DNA of 64,000 bases from Staphylococcus sp. Marseille-Q5304 (GCF_943737015.1 NZ_CALSFP010000001.1:1302001-1366000); one strand, 5' to 3'. Counted from the first letter of the stretch, positions 13,313 to 26,732 are shown. Numbers and translations: made by a program. Notes: generated by a model from the letters alone, not told the origin.

Positions 13313-13457
13313 GTCGTACCTCCTGTTCTTAGTTCCTTCAGTTTAACAATCTTTATTATATCTTACTCAAAGTGATAAAAAAAGTTAGAGTACGTATTAA
13401 TCATTCTCGAATGATTACGTCATACGTTGTTCATTTTTAAAATGAGTTTCCAATAAA

Positions 13458-13503
13458 AAAGTGACTGCTTGTCCTCGAGTCAAAATAAGACAAGCAGTCA
13501 CTA
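13458..13503 (-). terminator. Terminator of ileS
   Basis: Perfect 14-bp stem AGTGACTGCTTGTC (13460-13473) / GACAAGCAGTCACT (13489-13502); minus-strand reading ends in TTTTTTATT. It lies 33 nt past the ileS stop. Confidence 0.9.
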
Positions 13504-13535
13504 TAAAGTTATTATTAAAGATAATACGTTGTCAC

Positions 13536-16286
13536 TTATACAAGTGTTTTAACAACTTCTTGGCATCGTGGACATAAATCATCTAGCTCTCCTACAGAAC
13601 CTAGTGTTTCACTATAGTTCCAGCAACGTTGACATTTTTCGCCATGTGCGTGTTCAATACGGATATCACCATATTGATATGATTCACCATCATTAAGCGT
13701 ATCCACGACTTCAACTTGAGAAGTTATAAATAATTGTTGTAAATCATCGAATTGTTGTAAGAATGAAGTTGCATCAAAGTTATCATTACTAGCGATTGTA
13801 ACTTTTGCTTCAAGTGATTTACCGATTGTTTTATCGTTTCTAGCTGATTCTAATGCACGGTTAACATCGTCACGTAAATGCATTAATGTATTCCATTTTT
13901 CAACGAATTCTGTATCCACATCTTTGACTTCAGGCATGTGTGTTAAATGTACACTTTCAGCTTCAACATGAGGGATGTGTGACCAAACTTCATCAGCTGT
14001 ATGCACTAAGATTGGTGCTAATAAACGTGTCATATCAACGACAATTTGATATAGCACAGTTTGCATGCTACGACGTTTATGTGAGTCACGTTCTTCGATA
14101 TATAAAATATCTTTACCGTAATCTAAGTAGAAATTACTTAATTCTACGTTAATGAAGTTTTGAACTTCTTGATAGATATCTAGATAATCGAAGTTATCAT
14201 AGTGTTCAAGTGTGTTGGCAGTAAATTCTCTTAATCTATTTAAGATATAGCGATCTACATCAAGTAATTCATTTTCAGCAATAGCATTCGATTTCGGATC
14301 AAAATCATTCACATTACCTAACATGAATCTCAATGTATTTCTAATCTTACGATACACATCGGCAGTTTGTTTTAAGATTTCATCTGAGATACGAACATCA
14401 TTTAAGAAATCAACACTACTTACCCATAAACGTGCAATGTCAGCACCTTTTTGTTTAATGATTTGATCAGGCACAATCGTGTTACCTAATGATTTACTCA
14501 TTTTCTTACCTTCGCCATCCATAACGAAACCGTGAGAAAGTAACATTTTATAAGGTGATTTACCTCTTGTAGCCACAGATGTTGTGATTGAAGAGTTAAA
14601 CCAACCGCGATATTGGTCACTACCTTCAAAGTATAAATCTGATGGGAATGATAAATTATCTCGTCCTTCTAATACTGCTCTATGAGATGAGCCTGAATCG
14701 AACCAAACGTCCATGATATCTGTTTCTTTCGTAAATTCACCATTCGGGCTTCCTGGATGCGTAAATCCTTCTGGTAATAACTCTTTAGCTTCACGTTCAA
14801 ACCAAATATTTGAGCCATGTTGTTCAAATAAATCTGCAACGTGGTTTACAGTTTCTTGTGTCATGATGATGTCACCGTTTTCAGCATAAAATACTGGTAA
14901 AGGTACACCCCATACACGTTGACGTGAAATTACCCATTCGCCACGATCACGGATCATGTTGTAGATACGCGTTTTTCCCCAATCAACTTTGAATTGAGTA
15001 TCGTTGATTGCATCTAAAATATCGTTACGTACCTTATCAATTGACGCAAACCATTGTGGTGTAGCTCTGAAAATTACTGGTTTCTTTGTACGCCAATCAT
15101 GCGGATAACTGTGCGTGATAAATTCTAGGTTTAATAATGCACCATTCTCTTTAAGCAAATCAGTAATTTCTTTATTTGCTTTATCGTAGAACATACCTTC
15201 AAATTGACCAGCTTCTTCAGTAAACACACCTCTACTATTAACTGGGCTAATAACAGGTAAATCATATTTTTGACCTACGATGTAGTCATCTTCCCCGTGT
15301 CCAGGTGCAGTATGAACGCAACCAGTACCTGCATCTGTCGTAACATGTAAACCATTAATAACTAATGAAACACGATCAACAAACGGATGTTGCGCTTCTA
15401 CATATTCTAACTCTTTACCTGTAAATTCTTTTTCTAATTCAATTTCATTTTCGTCCCAATTTAGTGCTTCGGCTACATCATCAGCTAAATCTTTACCGAT
15501 AATATATTTTTCACCATTCACTCGGTATTGGCCGTAAGTTAAATCAGGATGTACAGTGATTGCAACATTTGATGGTAATGTCCAAGGTGTAGTTGTCCAG
15601 ATAATGAATTTTGCATCCTCATCCACTGTACCTTTCGTATCTTTCACATCGAAAGCGACGTAGATAGAAGGTGAACGTTTATCGTGATACTCGATCTCTG
15701 CTTCTGCTAAGGAAGATTCACTTGAAGGTGACCAGTAGACTGGCTTTTTACCTTTATAGATTAATCCTTTGTCAGCCATTTCACCAAATAAACGAATTTG
15801 TGCTGCTTCGTATTCTGGGTTTAAAGTAATATATGGATTATCGAATTCACCATTAACACCTAAACGTTTAAAATCTTTTTTCTGAATTTCAACTTGTTCT
15901 AGTGCGAATTCTTTACATTTTTCTCTGAATTCTGCAACTGTCAATTCTTTACGTTTTACGCCCTTTTTCGTTAATGCTTGTTCGATTGGTAAACCATGCG
16001 TATCCCAACCTGGAACGTATGGCGCATAAAAACCACGCATCGTTTTATAGCGAGTGATAAAATCTTTGATGATTTTATTTAACGCATGACCCATATGTAA
16101 ACTACCATTCGCATATGGTGGTCCATCGTGTAAAATGTATGACTCTTGTCCTTCGTTTTGTTTTAATGCTTTTTCGTAAATTGATTTACTTTCCCACTCT
16201 TCTTGGATTTTTGGTTCTTTATTAGGTAATCCTCCACGCATTGGGAAAGCTGTCTTTGGCATGAGTAACGTCTCTTTATAATCCAT
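13536..16286 (-). CDS. ileS: Isoleucyl-tRNA synthetase
   Basis: 916 residues, one shorter than I remember for S. aureus IleS. Class I synthetase with HIGH-type motif HMGH (64-67, within [15 protein letters not shown]), the KMSKS loop KKMSKSLGN (about 595), an editing CP1 domain between them, and a C-terminal zinc finger whose four Cys are 885, 888, 905 and 908 (CQRC ... CPRC). The architecture and start [10 protein letters not shown] are those of the housekeeping staphylococcal enzyme, not the mupirocin-resistant MupA form. A T-box leader precedes it. Confidence 0.98.
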   Translation of the reverse strand: MDYKETLLMPKTAFPMRGGLPNKEPKIQEEWESKSIYEKALKQNEGQESYILHDGPPYANGSLHMGHALNKIIKDFITRYKTMRGFYAPYVPGWDTHGLPIEQALTKKGVKRKELTVAEFREKCKEFALEQVEIQKKDFKRLGVNGEFDNPYITLNPEYEAAQIRLFGEMADKGLIYKGKKPVYWSPSSESSLAEAEIEYHDKRSPSIYVAFDVKDTKGTVDEDAKFIIWTTTPWTLPSNVAITVHPDLTYGQYRVNGEKYIIGKDLADDVAEALNWDENEIELEKEFTGKELEYVEAQHPFVDRVSLVINGLHVTTDAGTGCVHTAPGHGEDDYIVGQKYDLPVISPVNSRGVFTEEAGQFEGMFYDKANKEITDLLKENGALLNLEFITHSYPHDWRTKKPVIFRATPQWFASIDKVRNDILDAINDTQFKVDWGKTRIYNMIRDRGEWVISRQRVWGVPLPVFYAENGDIIMTQETVNHVADLFEQHGSNIWFEREAKELLPEGFTHPGSPNGEFTKETDIMDVWFDSGSSHRAVLEGRDNLSFPSDLYFEGSDQYRGWFNSSITTSVATRGKSPYKMLLSHGFVMDGEGKKMSKSLGNTIVPDQIIKQKGADIARLWVSSVDFLNDVRISDEILKQTADVYRKIRNTLRFMLGNVNDFDPKSNAIAENELLDVDRYILNRLREFTANTLEHYDNFDYLDIYQEVQNFINVELSNFYLDYGKDILYIEERDSHKRRSMQTVLYQIVVDMTRLLAPILVHTADEVWSHIPHVEAESVHLTHMPEVKDVDTEFVEKWNTLMHLRDDVNRALESARNDKTIGKSLEAKVTIASNDNFDATSFLQQFDDLQQLFITSQVEVVDTLNDGESYQYGDIRIEHAHGEKCQRCWNYSETLGSVGELDDLCPRCQEVVKTLV

Positions 16287-16339
16287 AATTTACACTCCTT
16301 ATTGATAATATTCTGGCTCATTTGTGGTTAATTTAAAAC

Positions 16340-16532
16340 AATAAAAAGAACCCTAAGTTCAATTAACAAGGACGATCGATTAACCGCGTTACCACCCTGA
16401 TTAACTCAACTTAGAGTTCTCTCATTACAATTTATATTTTGAATAACAGTGATATAAATAACATACATATGAAAGGCTCTCACCATCCCTAACTCGCTTT
16501 GATATGTACCATGTTACTTACGCGTCTGTTAT
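16340..16532 (-). promoter_or_regulatory. T-box riboswitch (tRNA-Ile responsive) of ileS
   Basis: Minus-strand sequence has the stem I block GGGATGGTGAGAGCC (about 16479-16493), a specifier region with ATC followed by ACT (Ile codon at about 16451-16453), the T-box core AGGGTGGTAACGCGG (16384-16398), and a terminator built from GAACTCTAAGTTGAGTTAA pairing with TTAATTGAACTTAGGGTTC then TTTTT (to about 16340). Uncharged tRNA-Ile would stabilise the antiterminator and allow ileS transcription. The ribosome site AAGGAGTG precedes the ATG. Confidence 0.92.
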
Positions 16533-16541
16533 TAACGTGTA

Positions 16542-17189
16542 TTATTTTTTATCTGTATCGTTATTCGTGTTTGTATTAGTATTAGCATTGTTTTGTTGTG
16601 TCTTATCAGTTGAATCAGTAGTTTGTTTATTTTCTGCTTCAGCTTTTAATGCCTTTTCTTCATCTGTTAAATCTCTTTCATTTAAATGATTTACATTTTC
16701 TTCTGTAACTTGCTGTGCATCTAAATCATAATTTAATAAATAATCCCAATCATCGTTTTTCAATAAGTCCAACTGTGCTTCAACTAGCATACGGAAACGT
16801 GATCTGAAAATCTTTGATTGACGTTTCATATCTTCTGTTTGGAAAGATAGTCGACGTGATTTCTCGACAGCATCATTCACAATACGGTCAGCTTCTGCTT
16901 GTGCTTTAGAAATTGTAGCTTCTGCGTCTTTCTTTGCAGCAGCTTTCGTTTCTTCACCACTTTGTTTCGCTTGAATTAGAGCGTCACTAACTGATTGATG
17001 CACATCTTTGTAAGACTGAATGTTCGTTTTCTTTTCTTCAATGACCTTTTCTAATTGAATCTTATCTTCTTTTAAACGTTCAATCTCATTACTAAGTTGC
17101 TCTAAATAACTTTGTACTTCAGATTCAGAAAGACCATTTTTTTCACGATTAAATGTTTTATTCTTAATTTCACTTGGTGTAAAAGGCAT
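16542..17189 (-). CDS. divIVA: Cell-division / polarity protein DivIVA
   Basis: 215 residues. The N-terminal lipid-binding region (MPFTPSEIKNKTFNREKNGL, about 1-25) and a coiled coil (about 25-75 and 85-165) are typical; it senses negative membrane curvature at the septum. The C-terminal 50 residues are acidic, then Asn/Thr/Asp-rich low complexity ending NTNTNNDTDKK, a feature that varies among staphylococci. Last gene of the dcw/ylm cluster here, upstream of ileS, as in other Bacillales. Confidence 0.95.
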   Translation of the reverse strand: MPFTPSEIKNKTFNREKNGLSESEVQSYLEQLSNEIERLKEDKIQLEKVIEEKKTNIQSYKDVHQSVSDALIQAKQSGEETKAAAKKDAEATISKAQAEADRIVNDAVEKSRRLSFQTEDMKRQSKIFRSRFRMLVEAQLDLLKNDDWDYLLNYDLDAQQVTEENVNHLNERDLTDEEKALKAEAENKQTTDSTDKTQQNNANTNTNTNNDTDKK

Positions 17190-17334
17190 GTTTTATCCTC
17201 CCTATATCATACACTATTTCAGCGTTTCATTAAACGCATAAAATAATATTCTTTGAGTTGTGTGTTTGAAATAACTTAATATTGTGAATTTCGTGTCACG
17301 TCATCACTTATTACATACATCATACATTATAACA

Positions 17335-18114
17335 TCATTTGAATAAAGTTTCGTATGAAATTCTCACTTTATCTTTTTTGGTTTTGCCACCTAGTTCAGT
17401 GATCTTTGCTCTACCAAAACCTTGAATTGACAATAAATCATCATTATCTAATTGGAAGTCAGTCTGCTCGATAATCGTGTGATTCACTTTCACCCGTTTT
17501 TTATCAATCAGTTGTTTCGCCACTGTACGCGGCTTACGTATAATTTCTTTCAGCACGACGTCTAAACGCAAACTACTTACTGTCGTATTGAAAGATTTCC
17601 ATTGCTCATTTGATTGTATCATATCTTTAATTGGAAAAGAATTAAGTTTAACTTTAGCCCCTCGAATGCGTGTTAACTCTTGGATTATGTATGGTTCTAA
17701 TTGCTTTGATACCGTCATTTGTATTCTATTATTAACGATAATATCACCCAATTGTTCACGCTCAATACCTAATGACATCAATGTTCCTAAAACGTGTTGG
17801 TGTTGAATCGTGACAAACTTTTGTGGGTAATCTATTTCAAGTAACGCAATTTCGAAATCCTCTTCATCTGGTGAATAATAATCAGGTGCAATGATTGCAC
17901 GTTTACGTTCAGCAATTGGTCCACCAAAGAAATTTACTTCAATATCTTCAAAACTTCCCACAACTACGTTTAATATATATTGACCACGGGGATCTAAAAA
18001 TGCTGTTAATACAGGTGCATATTGCTCACTAGCTTGGCGACATTTGTCTATGAGCATATCGATGATTGTATGTTCTTCTCGCCTAAAGTGTTGATAAATA
18101 TCGATGTTAACCAC
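17335..18114 (-). CDS. ylmH: YlmH-type S4-domain RNA-binding protein
   Basis: 259 residues with a GTG start (GTG GTT AAC ATC). The C-terminal third is an S4 RNA-binding domain (about 182-245, SSLRLDVVLKEIIRKPRTVA); the N-terminal part is the YlmH-specific domain. Known as a dcw-cluster gene between yggT and divIVA; in B. subtilis YlmH has been linked to rescue of stalled ribosomes. A weak inverted repeat (AGCACCT ... AGGTGCT, about 18130-18160) lies just before it. Confidence 0.9.
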   Translation of the reverse strand: MVNIDIYQHFRREEHTIIDMLIDKCRQASEQYAPVLTAFLDPRGQYILNVVVGSFEDIEVNFFGGPIAERKRAIIAPDYYSPDEEDFEIALLEIDYPQKFVTIQHQHVLGTLMSLGIEREQLGDIIVNNRIQMTVSKQLEPYIIQELTRIRGAKVKLNSFPIKDMIQSNEQWKSFNTTVSSLRLDVVLKEIIRKPRTVAKQLIDKKRVKVNHTIIEQTDFQLDNDDLLSIQGFGRAKITELGGKTKKDKVRISYETLFK

Positions 18115-18205
18115 TCCAATATAATATAAAGCACCTCCCGTTTAATCACGTAAGGTGCTCAATAAGTTTTCTTTTATATAAATCATACTATTTTACTTCA
18201 AATTC

Positions 18206-18496
18206 CTACATCATACTTTTCAAAATAAAATCAAAAATGCTTTCTAATCCCTTTTGGAAAAGTAACAATACGATAATAGCGGCAATAGATGATATATCTA
18301 TCATACCTATCGGAGGAATTATCTTTCGGAAAGGTTCTAAAAACGGTTCGTAAATCTTTTGTAAAAACTCACCGAATTTACTTTCACGTGCATTTGGGAT
18401 CCATGAAAGGAAAAAGTATAATATCATTCCCCAATAATACACCGATACCAAGAAAATAATAAATTTAAAAATAGTGCTTAGTAAACCAATATCCAT
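18206..18496 (-). CDS. YggT-family membrane protein
   Basis: 96 residues with two hydrophobic segments (about 8-30 and 65-92) and the conserved middle SWIPNARESKFGEFLQKIYEP and PFRKIIPPIGMIDISS. Small integral membrane protein of the YggT family, placed right after sepF as in Bacillales; probably has a role at the division site, function unproven. The start MDIGLLSTIF at 18496 follows AGAGGGAATA; an upstream frame extension to 18535 runs into sepF and has no family support. Confidence 0.88.
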   Translation of the reverse strand: MDIGLLSTIFKFIIFLVSVYYWGMILYFFLSWIPNARESKFGEFLQKIYEPFLEPFRKIIPPIGMIDISSIAAIIVLLLFQKGLESIFDFILKSMM

Positions 18497-18506
18497 ATTA
18501 TTCCCT

Positions 18507-19118
18507 CTATTCGCCTTGGTATTCCATGTTATCAATTTGGTCTGTTATGTTACCAGATACTTCTACGTTATCTGGCGTACATAGGAATATATCACTACCT
18601 ACGCGTTGGATATCTCCACCAATTGCATATACAGTACCACTTAAGAAATCAATAATACGTTTGGCTGAAACTTTATCAATGCGTTGTAAATTTACAAGTG
18701 TTGCACGACGATTCTTTAATTCATCAGCAATATCTTGTGTGTCCGAGAATACGCGTGGTTCAAATAGACACATTTTTGAACTTTCTTGCATTTGATTGAA
18801 GCTTGATTGATTTTGATTGTTCATGTTCACAACATTTCTTGTGTTGTTTCTAGGAACGTTTTGGTTCATTTGATACTTCCTTTCACCAGTTGATGACTGT
18901 AATTTAGATGACTGTGATTGTGGTACGGATTGTATCGATTGGGATTGTTCAGAATCTACATTATTTGACGCTTGCTCTGAATGATTTGATTGTGCTTGCG
19001 CCTTATTATTATGCTTTCTGTCGTTGCGATCTTCCTCTGGTGGCGCTTCTAGTTCGTCATCTTCTTCCTCTACTACGAAAAAACCATTAAATAAATCTTT
19101 TAATGCCACGTGGGTCAC
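18507..19118 (-). CDS. sepF: Cell division protein SepF
   Basis: 203 residues. An N-terminal membrane-binding helix ([20 protein letters not shown]) is followed by an unusually Gln/Ser/Asn-rich linker (about 25-110) and the C-terminal SepF domain ([20 protein letters not shown] ... [16 protein letters not shown], about 115-195). It polymerises into rings that bundle FtsZ and tether it to the membrane. The start overlaps the yggS stop by 4 nt (ATGA-type), indicating coupling. Confidence 0.95.
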   Translation of the reverse strand: MTHVALKDLFNGFFVVEEEDDELEAPPEEDRNDRKHNNKAQAQSNHSEQASNNVDSEQSQSIQSVPQSQSSKLQSSTGERKYQMNQNVPRNNTRNVVNMNNQNQSSFNQMQESSKMCLFEPRVFSDTQDIADELKNRRATLVNLQRIDKVSAKRIIDFLSGTVYAIGGDIQRVGSDIFLCTPDNVEVSGNITDQIDNMEYQGE

Positions 19119-19789
19119 TCCTCTTTTCCTACAAGTTTTGTACCAATTCTTACAAATGTAGCACCTGCTTCGGATGCGATATGATAATCATTACTCATAC
19201 CCATTGAAAGCTCTGTACATGGTGCGTGTTTTAAATTTCGTTTCTTAATTTCATCTCTTTTTATTCTTAATGATTGAAATAAATCTTTAATATATGACTC
19301 ATCATCTGTAAATGGTGCCATCGTCATCAGTCCAACCACTTTAATTTTTTCAAATTGTTCAAGTTCATCAATAAAATTGTCGACTTCTTCAAGTGTGATA
19401 CCTTGTTTAGATGACTCACCTGAGACATTCACTTGCACAAAACATTTTATTTCGTGTTGCGCTCTTTTATTAATTTCACGCGCGAGCTTGAGTCTATCTA
19501 AAGCATGAAAGTAGTCAACATCATTGATGACTTCTTTCACCTTTCTTGTTTGCATTGTCCCGATAAAGTGCATAACCACGTCATCAGGTAATGCGTCATG
19601 CTTTTGTTGAAAACCTTCCAAACGATTCTCACCAAAATGTCTAATTCCTGCTTCATATGCATCATTAGCTCGGTCTATTGTAACATACTTTGTCACAGCA
19701 ATCACGTTAGGCAATGTAGAAACCTCGCCTTTTTTACAATGTTCAGTTATTTGCTGATTGATTTGTTCTAAATTTTGTTTGACGTTCAT
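19115..19789 (-). CDS. YggS/PLPBP-family pyridoxal phosphate-binding protein
   Basis: 224 residues, TIM-barrel fold related to alanine racemase N-terminal domain. The PLP-lysine is in [15 protein letters not shown] (about 26-40), and [22 protein letters not shown] and [13 protein letters not shown] are hallmark blocks. The family keeps free PLP and amino/keto acid pools in balance rather than carrying out a known enzymatic step. Conserved position between pgeF and sepF. Confidence 0.93.
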   Translation of the reverse strand: MNVKQNLEQINQQITEHCKKGEVSTLPNVIAVTKYVTIDRANDAYEAGIRHFGENRLEGFQQKHDALPDDVVMHFIGTMQTRKVKEVINDVDYFHALDRLKLAREINKRAQHEIKCFVQVNVSGESSKQGITLEEVDNFIDELEQFEKIKVVGLMTMAPFTDDESYIKDLFQSLRIKRDEIKKRNLKHAPCTELSMGMSNDYHIASEAGATFVRIGTKLVGKEE

Positions 19790-19807
19790 GTTCGTAACAC
19801 CTCATTT

Positions 19808-20596
19808 TCATTGTCCTATAAAAGCTAACATTCTTCCAGTATTCCCTTTCTCTACTCTATATGAGAAAAATAGTGATAAATCTTCGGAAGTGGCATATTC
19901 AGTAATATAAATATTATCATGTGGCACACCTTGTTGCTCAAGCAATAGAGCGTTCGCTTTCTTTAAATCAATGCGATGTCTATCTTCAGCAACTGTTTCA
20001 ATATATTGTGTGTGGTCGATTGGTAAAGTTTCGAATTTACTTTTAATATCGTCATTTATTTCATAAGACATAGATGTTGCAGGTCCAATTACAACCTGTA
20101 AATCATCGTAATTAAAGTTAATTTGCTTTAACATTTCGCAAACAATTTGTCCTACTGTACCTCTCCAACCCGCATGTGCCAATCCAATGTAATGGTGCTT
20201 TTCACTGTAAAAATAAATGGGTACACAATCTGCATAACACATAGTTAATAATAAATTTGAATCATAAGAATATATGCCATCGATACTATGTAATGTTTGT
20301 GTTAATGCATCAATATTTGATCCTCGATCAGCTTGTGTCACCTCTACCACATTATTTTCGTGTGTTTGAATCGGAAAAACCCATTGGTCTCTTGAGTAAT
20401 TAATGACTGAAGCAAGTTGTTCTTGATGTGTCGTGATATTTTGACTGTCATCATCTATGTATCTCGCCATATTAAATGCGTTTTTAGGATAATCACTCAA
20501 ACCGTCTTCTCTTGTAGTCATTCCTATTAGGACATTGTTAAGTGACTCGTCTTCATATTTTAAAATATGTGGATGTTTTTTAAATTTGTCTTGCAT
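19808..20596 (-). CDS. pgeF: Polyphenol-oxidase/laccase-fold protein (PgeF, YlmD)
   Basis: 262 residues. Contains the family metal site [11 protein letters not shown] and [15 protein letters not shown] (about 125-165) and the C-terminal [20 protein letters not shown]. The E. coli relative is a peptidoglycan editing factor that removes L-Ser-containing precursors; other members show purine nucleoside phosphorylase/adenosine deaminase activity. Start at 20596, with GGAGGTGCC upstream; an alternative frame start at 20611 lies inside the ribosome site. Confidence 0.9.
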   Translation of the reverse strand: MQDKFKKHPHILKYEDESLNNVLIGMTTREDGLSDYPKNAFNMARYIDDDSQNITTHQEQLASVINYSRDQWVFPIQTHENNVVEVTQADRGSNIDALTQTLHSIDGIYSYDSNLLLTMCYADCVPIYFYSEKHHYIGLAHAGWRGTVGQIVCEMLKQINFNYDDLQVVIGPATSMSYEINDDIKSKFETLPIDHTQYIETVAEDRHRIDLKKANALLLEQQGVPHDNIYITEYATSEDLSLFFSYRVEKGNTGRMLAFIGQ

Positions 20597-20692
20597 TAAA
20601 GGCACCTCCATTTAAATTTACCATCTTATTTATTTCTCACTCAGTAGTATATCACGGAAGATTATCAATAAAGTTAAAAGTATTTGATTTTA

Positions 20693-20730
20693 AAAAAAGT
20701 CATCAGATCATTTGACCTGATGACTTTTTC
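20693..20730. terminator. Terminator between ftsZ and pgeF
   Basis: AAAAGTCATCAG and CTGATGACTTTT (within 20695-20728) form a hairpin with T runs on both sides. It follows the ftsZ stop by about 50 nt, so the ylm genes downstream are probably read from read-through or from their own promoter in 20600-20690. Confidence 0.85.
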
Positions 20731-20776
20731 AATATGTTTCACACTTATAAGTTATGAACATTCAACTATAAAGTTA

Positions 20777-21952
20777 TTATCTTCTAGTTCTTCTTGAACG
20801 TCTCTCTTCTCTATTTCTGATGAAACTAGGAATATCGTCATCATTCGTGCTATGGCTTCTTCCTTCACTTTTACTTGGTTGTGAAAGTGAATCAGATGAT
20901 GATTTAGAAGCGAATGATGATTCTTCTTTAGCTGAAGTGGTTCCAGCAACGCTACCACCAAAGCCAGTGTTTGAAGCTTTACGTCCTTGAGCTGAAGGTT
21001 TATCTTCAAAACCTGTTGCAATAACAGTTACAACAATTTCATCTTGTAATTCTGGATTGATTACTGTACCAAAAATCATATTTACATCTTCATCAGCTGC
21101 ATCTTGTACAATATCTGCTGCTTCTTGAGCTTCAAATAGTGATAATGATTCTCCACCAGTAATATTCATAAGCACACCTTGAGCACCAACAATTGATGTT
21201 TCTAATAATGGAGAAGAAATTGCTTTTTTAGCAGCTTCAACCGCACGATTTTCACCAGATGATACACCGATACCCATTAATGCTGAACCTTGGTTAGACA
21301 TGATTGTCTTAACGTCTGCAAAGTCAAGGTTAACCTCACCTGATACGGCGATTAAATCTGAAATACCTTGTACACCTTGACGTAACACGTTGTCTGCTTC
21401 TTTAAATGCTTCCATCATAGGTGTAGATTTGTCAACGATGTCTAATAAACGATCGTTAGGGATAACGATTAATGTATCTACTGCAGCTTTCATTGATTCA
21501 ACACCTGCAGCTGCTTGCGTTTGACGTTTACGACCTTCAAATCCGAATGGACGTGTTACAACACCAACTGTTAATGCGCCCATTTCTTTAGCAATCTTAG
21601 CAACTACTGGCGCTGCACCAGTACCTGTACCGCCGCCCATACCAGCAGTTACGAATACCATGTCTGCACCTTGAATTGCGTCCTCGATTTGTTCACGTGA
21701 TTCTTCAGCTGCTTTTTTACCAATTTCAGGGTTGGCACCAGCACCTAATCCACGTGTTAATTTTTCACCAATTTGAATCTTAGACTCAGCTTTAGATAAG
21801 TTTAAAGCTTGTCCGTCAGTATTGATTGAAATAAATTCTACGTTATTCATACCATGATCAATCATTCGGTTTACAGCGTTGTTACCGCCGCCCCCTACAC
21901 CGATGACTTTTAACGTCGCTAAATGATTAAATCCTTGTTCAAATTCTAACAT
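20777..21952 (-). CDS. ftsZ: Cell division tubulin homologue FtsZ
   Basis: 391 residues. The GTP-binding tubulin signature GMGGGTGTG is at 104-112, and the T7 loop [11 protein letters not shown] is at about 208-218. After the globular core is a Ser/Gly-rich linker (about 320-365), then the conserved C-terminal peptide [15 protein letters not shown] that binds FtsA and SepF, with a strongly basic end. It forms the cytokinetic ring. Gene order ftsA-ftsZ is standard, 29 nt apart. Confidence 0.98.
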   Translation of the reverse strand: MLEFEQGFNHLATLKVIGVGGGGNNAVNRMIDHGMNNVEFISINTDGQALNLSKAESKIQIGEKLTRGLGAGANPEIGKKAAEESREQIEDAIQGADMVFVTAGMGGGTGTGAAPVVAKIAKEMGALTVGVVTRPFGFEGRKRQTQAAAGVESMKAAVDTLIVIPNDRLLDIVDKSTPMMEAFKEADNVLRQGVQGISDLIAVSGEVNLDFADVKTIMSNQGSALMGIGVSSGENRAVEAAKKAISSPLLETSIVGAQGVLMNITGGESLSLFEAQEAADIVQDAADEDVNMIFGTVINPELQDEIVVTVIATGFEDKPSAQGRKASNTGFGGSVAGTTSAKEESSFASKSSSDSLSQPSKSEGRSHSTNDDDIPSFIRNREERRSRRTRR

Positions 21953-21981
21953 TTGTATTTCCTCCTAGTTTTAATGGCCAA

Positions 21982-23427
<1,446 letters not shown>

Positions 23428-23506
23428 TTATTAAAATTCACACTACCTATAGTTTACAATAGGTTGCAATGCTTGTGAACTATAAACACATACATTTGTC
23501 TAAATT

Positions 23507-24400
23507 TTAATTATTTTTGTCCGTTTTCTTTTTAATATTATTTAATGCATCTTGTAATTGATTTTTAGCTTTATCTTGTTGTTGAGATCCTTTTTCTACA
23601 TTTTGATCTGTGGCTGATCTTGAATCATTTTCTCCAGCGTTACTATATGGAATAAATGAAGCGCCAACCGATAAATCTATGTAGCCTGAATTTTTAAGCT
23701 CTCCCGTTTCATCACGCTCTAATGATTGTGACATTTGAGGATAATATTTCATCTTGTTTCCGAAAGTATTCATATCTCCGACAATTTGAAGTCCATCTGT
23801 TGTATATATTTTAATTTGGTTAGTTGATTCTGAATCTTTATCGTAACTTACTTCAGAAATTGATGATCTAATATTAACTGGGATTTTTGCTAATTGTTTA
23901 ATAATAAGGTTTTTTTGCTCATTATCAAACCCATCTAAAATCGGACCATCATCAGAAACATCGGATTTGTAATTTTCTAGCTCAGTTCCATCTTCAGTAA
24001 TTGGAACATATTTATCTTTTTTGTTAATTAATCCAACGACTTGGTCTTCGGTAACTTCAACTGTCAATTTGTTGGGCAAATGCTTTGTGACTTTAGCTTT
24101 TTTCATTAATGTTTCTTTTTTAAGTCTTTGCTCAGCACTTGAAGTACTGTACGTATACATTCGCGAATTGTCATTCACTTTAAGCGCTTTTTTAATATCA
24201 CTATTTGAAACATTGTGATTACCTTTAATTTCAATATTGTTAATCTTACTTAATGGTGTAAACATATAAATTAAAATTAACAAAATAATTAAAAGTAACA
24301 CGCCAAATATAGAGTATTGAATTTGTTTTTGCCTCTTTCGACGTTTCTCGCGTTTTTCTTTTAAGTATTCGGAATCAAACTTACTAACTTTGTCAGACAA
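23507..24400 (-). CDS. divIB: Division protein DivIB/FtsQ
   Basis: 297 residues. A cytoplasmic basic N-terminus (about 1-27, REKRRKRQKQ), one membrane segment (about 28-48), then an extracellular POTRA domain (about 50-120, KINNIEIKGNHNVSNSDIKK) and beta domain. The C-terminal tail (from about 245) is Gln/Lys/Asp-rich. Partner of FtsL and DivIC in the divisome. It starts 15 nt after murD. Confidence 0.95.
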   Translation of the reverse strand: MSDKVSKFDSEYLKEKREKRRKRQKQIQYSIFGVLLLIILLILIYMFTPLSKINNIEIKGNHNVSNSDIKKALKVNDNSRMYTYSTSSAEQRLKKETLMKKAKVTKHLPNKLTVEVTEDQVVGLINKKDKYVPITEDGTELENYKSDVSDDGPILDGFDNEQKNLIIKQLAKIPVNIRSSISEVSYDKDSESTNQIKIYTTDGLQIVGDMNTFGNKMKYYPQMSQSLERDETGELKNSGYIDLSVGASFIPYSNAGENDSRSATDQNVEKGSQQQDKAKNQLQDALNNIKKKTDKNN

Positions 24401-24415
24401 TATATTTCACATCCT

Positions 24416-25765
24416 TTAGAAAGACGGTAAATGCGCTTTGAAACGATTTATAAATTTATTTCCACGCTCTTCAAACGTAGAGTATTGATCCCAACTTGCA
24501 CATGCTGGTGAAAGTAATACAACATCATTTGTTTCAATAATTTCTTGAATTTTGTCTACAGCGTCTTCAACATCGATGGCTTTAATTACATATTTACCTT
24601 GGCTTTCACCCAGTTTAACAAATTTATCTTGGGTCTCGCCGAAAGCGACCATCACTCTAACATTTTCCATGTAAGGAATAAGTTCATCGAAGTCATTACC
24701 GCGATCTAATCCCCCACATAACCAAATAATAGGTTTATCAAACGCATTTAAAGCGAACTGAGTTGCTAATGTATTTGTAGCTTTAGAGTCATTGTAGTAT
24801 TTATTTGTTTTATTTGTACCTACATATTGTAATCGATGTTCAATACCAGAGAATGTTGTTAAACTCTCAATAATCGCTCTGACTGAAACGCCAGCAAGTA
24901 ATGCTGCCAATACTGCAGCTAAAATATTTTCTAAATTATGTTCACCTGGCAATACGAGATCATCCGTATGAATGATTCTAAATCCTTTAAATTCAATATA
25001 GCCATCTTTTACATAAATACCATCAACTTCTTGTTGAGTTGAGAAGTATAATACTTTTGAATGCAGTGATTCGGATTCAATTAAATGACGTTGATGATAA
25101 TTACAAATTAAATAATCATTTTCTGTTTGATTCTCATAGATACGCTTTTTAGCATTTTGATAATTTTCCAATGATTCGTGATAATCTAAATGTGCGGAAT
25201 AAATATTCGTAATGATTGCTATATGTGGTTTATACTGTTCAATTCCTAACAACTGGAACGAAGAAAGTTCAGTTACTAAGTAATCGTTTTCTGTTACCTC
25301 TTGAGCAACTTTTGATGCCACAAACCCGATATTTCCGGATAAACGACCTGTTACTCTACTATTTTGAAACATGTCACCGATTAATGAAGTGACTGTTGTT
25401 TTACCGTTTGTACCTGTTACACCTATAATTGGCGCTTCTGATACAAGATAACTTAATTCAACTTCTGTTAGAATTCTTAACCCTTTGTCCATAGCAGCCT
25501 TGATTAAAGGTACCGTATAAGGAATACCAGGATTTTTAACAATAATTGGGTCTTTGTCTAGCAATGATAGTGGATGTTCTCCACCTATTACGGTAATACC
25601 CATGTTTTGTAAATCCTTTGCATGTGAATCATGACTTAAATCTTTACCATCATTGACAACCACTTTTGCACCGAGTTTATTCAATAACTTTGCAGCTTCA
25701 TACCCGCTCTTTGCTAAACCGACGATTAATACATCTTTATCTTCTAATCCAGTGTAATTCAACAA
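24416..25765 (-). CDS. murD: UDP-N-acetylmuramoyl-L-alanine:D-glutamate ligase
   Basis: 449 residues. Adds D-Glu to UDP-MurNAc-L-Ala in the cytoplasm. The ATP loop [18 protein letters not shown] is at about 113-130; the Mur ligase central and C-terminal domains follow ([17 protein letters not shown] about 318-334, [19 protein letters not shown] about 419-437). It abuts mraY by one base. Confidence 0.97.
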   Translation of the reverse strand: MLNYTGLEDKDVLIVGLAKSGYEAAKLLNKLGAKVVVNDGKDLSHDSHAKDLQNMGITVIGGEHPLSLLDKDPIIVKNPGIPYTVPLIKAAMDKGLRILTEVELSYLVSEAPIIGVTGTNGKTTVTSLIGDMFQNSRVTGRLSGNIGFVASKVAQEVTENDYLVTELSSFQLLGIEQYKPHIAIITNIYSAHLDYHESLENYQNAKKRIYENQTENDYLICNYHQRHLIESESLHSKVLYFSTQQEVDGIYVKDGYIEFKGFRIIHTDDLVLPGEHNLENILAAVLAALLAGVSVRAIIESLTTFSGIEHRLQYVGTNKTNKYYNDSKATNTLATQFALNAFDKPIIWLCGGLDRGNDFDELIPYMENVRVMVAFGETQDKFVKLGESQGKYVIKAIDVEDAVDKIQEIIETNDVVLLSPACASWDQYSTFEERGNKFINRFKAHLPSF

Positions 25766-25766
25766 T

Positions 25767-26732
25767 TTAATTCACTCCAATCCATAAACCTAGCAATCCT
25801 GAAATTAGTCCCACTGTCCAAAACACTGTTACAACCTTTTTCTCATTCCAACCAACAAGTTCAAAATGATGATGCAACGGAGCCATTTTGAAAATACGTT
25901 TTTTCGTTAATTTATATGAAGTAACCTGTAGCATAACTGATAAAGTTTCTGCTACAAAGACCAACCCAATAAATATAAGTGACAATTCTTGGTTTAACAT
26001 GATTGAAATCGTAGCAAAAATACCACCTAACGCTAAACTACCTGTATCTCCCATAAATACTTTAGCTGGATTTAAATTGAAAGGAAGGAAACCAACTAAT
26101 GCGAAAATCATAATAACACAGAAGATACCAATAGATGACGCACCTTGGAAATATGACATAATCGCAAACATTGTAAATCCAATGATAGATAATCCAGTTG
26201 CTAATCCATCTAAACCATCTGTTAAATTCACTGCATTTGAAAAGCCAACTTGCCAAAAAACAATGAATATAACGTAAGCTAATGAAAGTGGTACCTCAAT
26301 ACCAATAAATGGAATATGAATACCTGTAGAAAAATCAGTTAAGTTAAATACTTGGCTCAGTATAAAAAAGATAACTGCAATCCCAATTTGTGCGAAGAAT
26401 TTTTGTTTACTCGTTAAACCTTGGTTATTTTTCTTAACTACAATAATATAATCATCAATGAACCCGATTAAACCAAAACCAATTGTCACAAATAATAATA
26501 AAATCATAGGATTAGAATTGTCTGTGAATATAATTGCGAGTAAAGTAGTAATAATAATACTTATCAAGAATGTCAGGCCACCCATGGTTGGTGTGCCGGT
26601 CTTTTTCATGTGACTTTGAGGCCCTTCTTCTCTAATACTTTGGCCAAATTTCATTCTTTTTAGAGTAGGTATAAGTACTGGGACTAATACAAATGTAATG
26701 ATAAATGCAATGATTGCGAGTAAATAAATCAT
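25767..26732 (-). CDS. mraY: Phospho-N-acetylmuramoyl-pentapeptide transferase
   Basis: 321 residues, about ten membrane segments; same length as S. aureus MraY. Transfers phospho-MurNAc-pentapeptide to undecaprenyl phosphate, making lipid I. Conserved cytoplasmic motifs: GTPTMGGL (about 48-55), [17 protein letters not shown] (about 92-108), [12 protein letters not shown] (about 175-186) and the HHHFE box ([12 protein letters not shown], about 285-296). The start [10 protein letters not shown] at 26732 has AAAGGAGCA upstream; a 47-codon frame extension has no support. Confidence 0.97.
   Translation of the reverse strand: MIYLLAIIAFIITFVLVPVLIPTLKRMKFGQSIREEGPQSHMKKTGTPTMGGLTFLISIIITTLLAIIFTDNSNPMILLLFVTIGFGLIGFIDDYIIVVKKNNQGLTSKQKFFAQIGIAVIFFILSQVFNLTDFSTGIHIPFIGIEVPLSLAYVIFIVFWQVGFSNAVNLTDGLDGLATGLSIIGFTMFAIMSYFQGASSIGIFCVIMIFALVGFLPFNLNPAKVFMGDTGSLALGGIFATISIMLNQELSLIFIGLVFVAETLSVMLQVTSYKLTKKRIFKMAPLHHHFELVGWNEKKVVTVFWTVGLISGLLGLWIGVN

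Noticed and set aside
20752..21021. 89-residue frame overlapping the end of ftsZ on the same strand
   Set aside because: Alternative frame of the ftsZ Ser-rich linker and C-terminus, with no start signal; it exists because of the repetitive codons.
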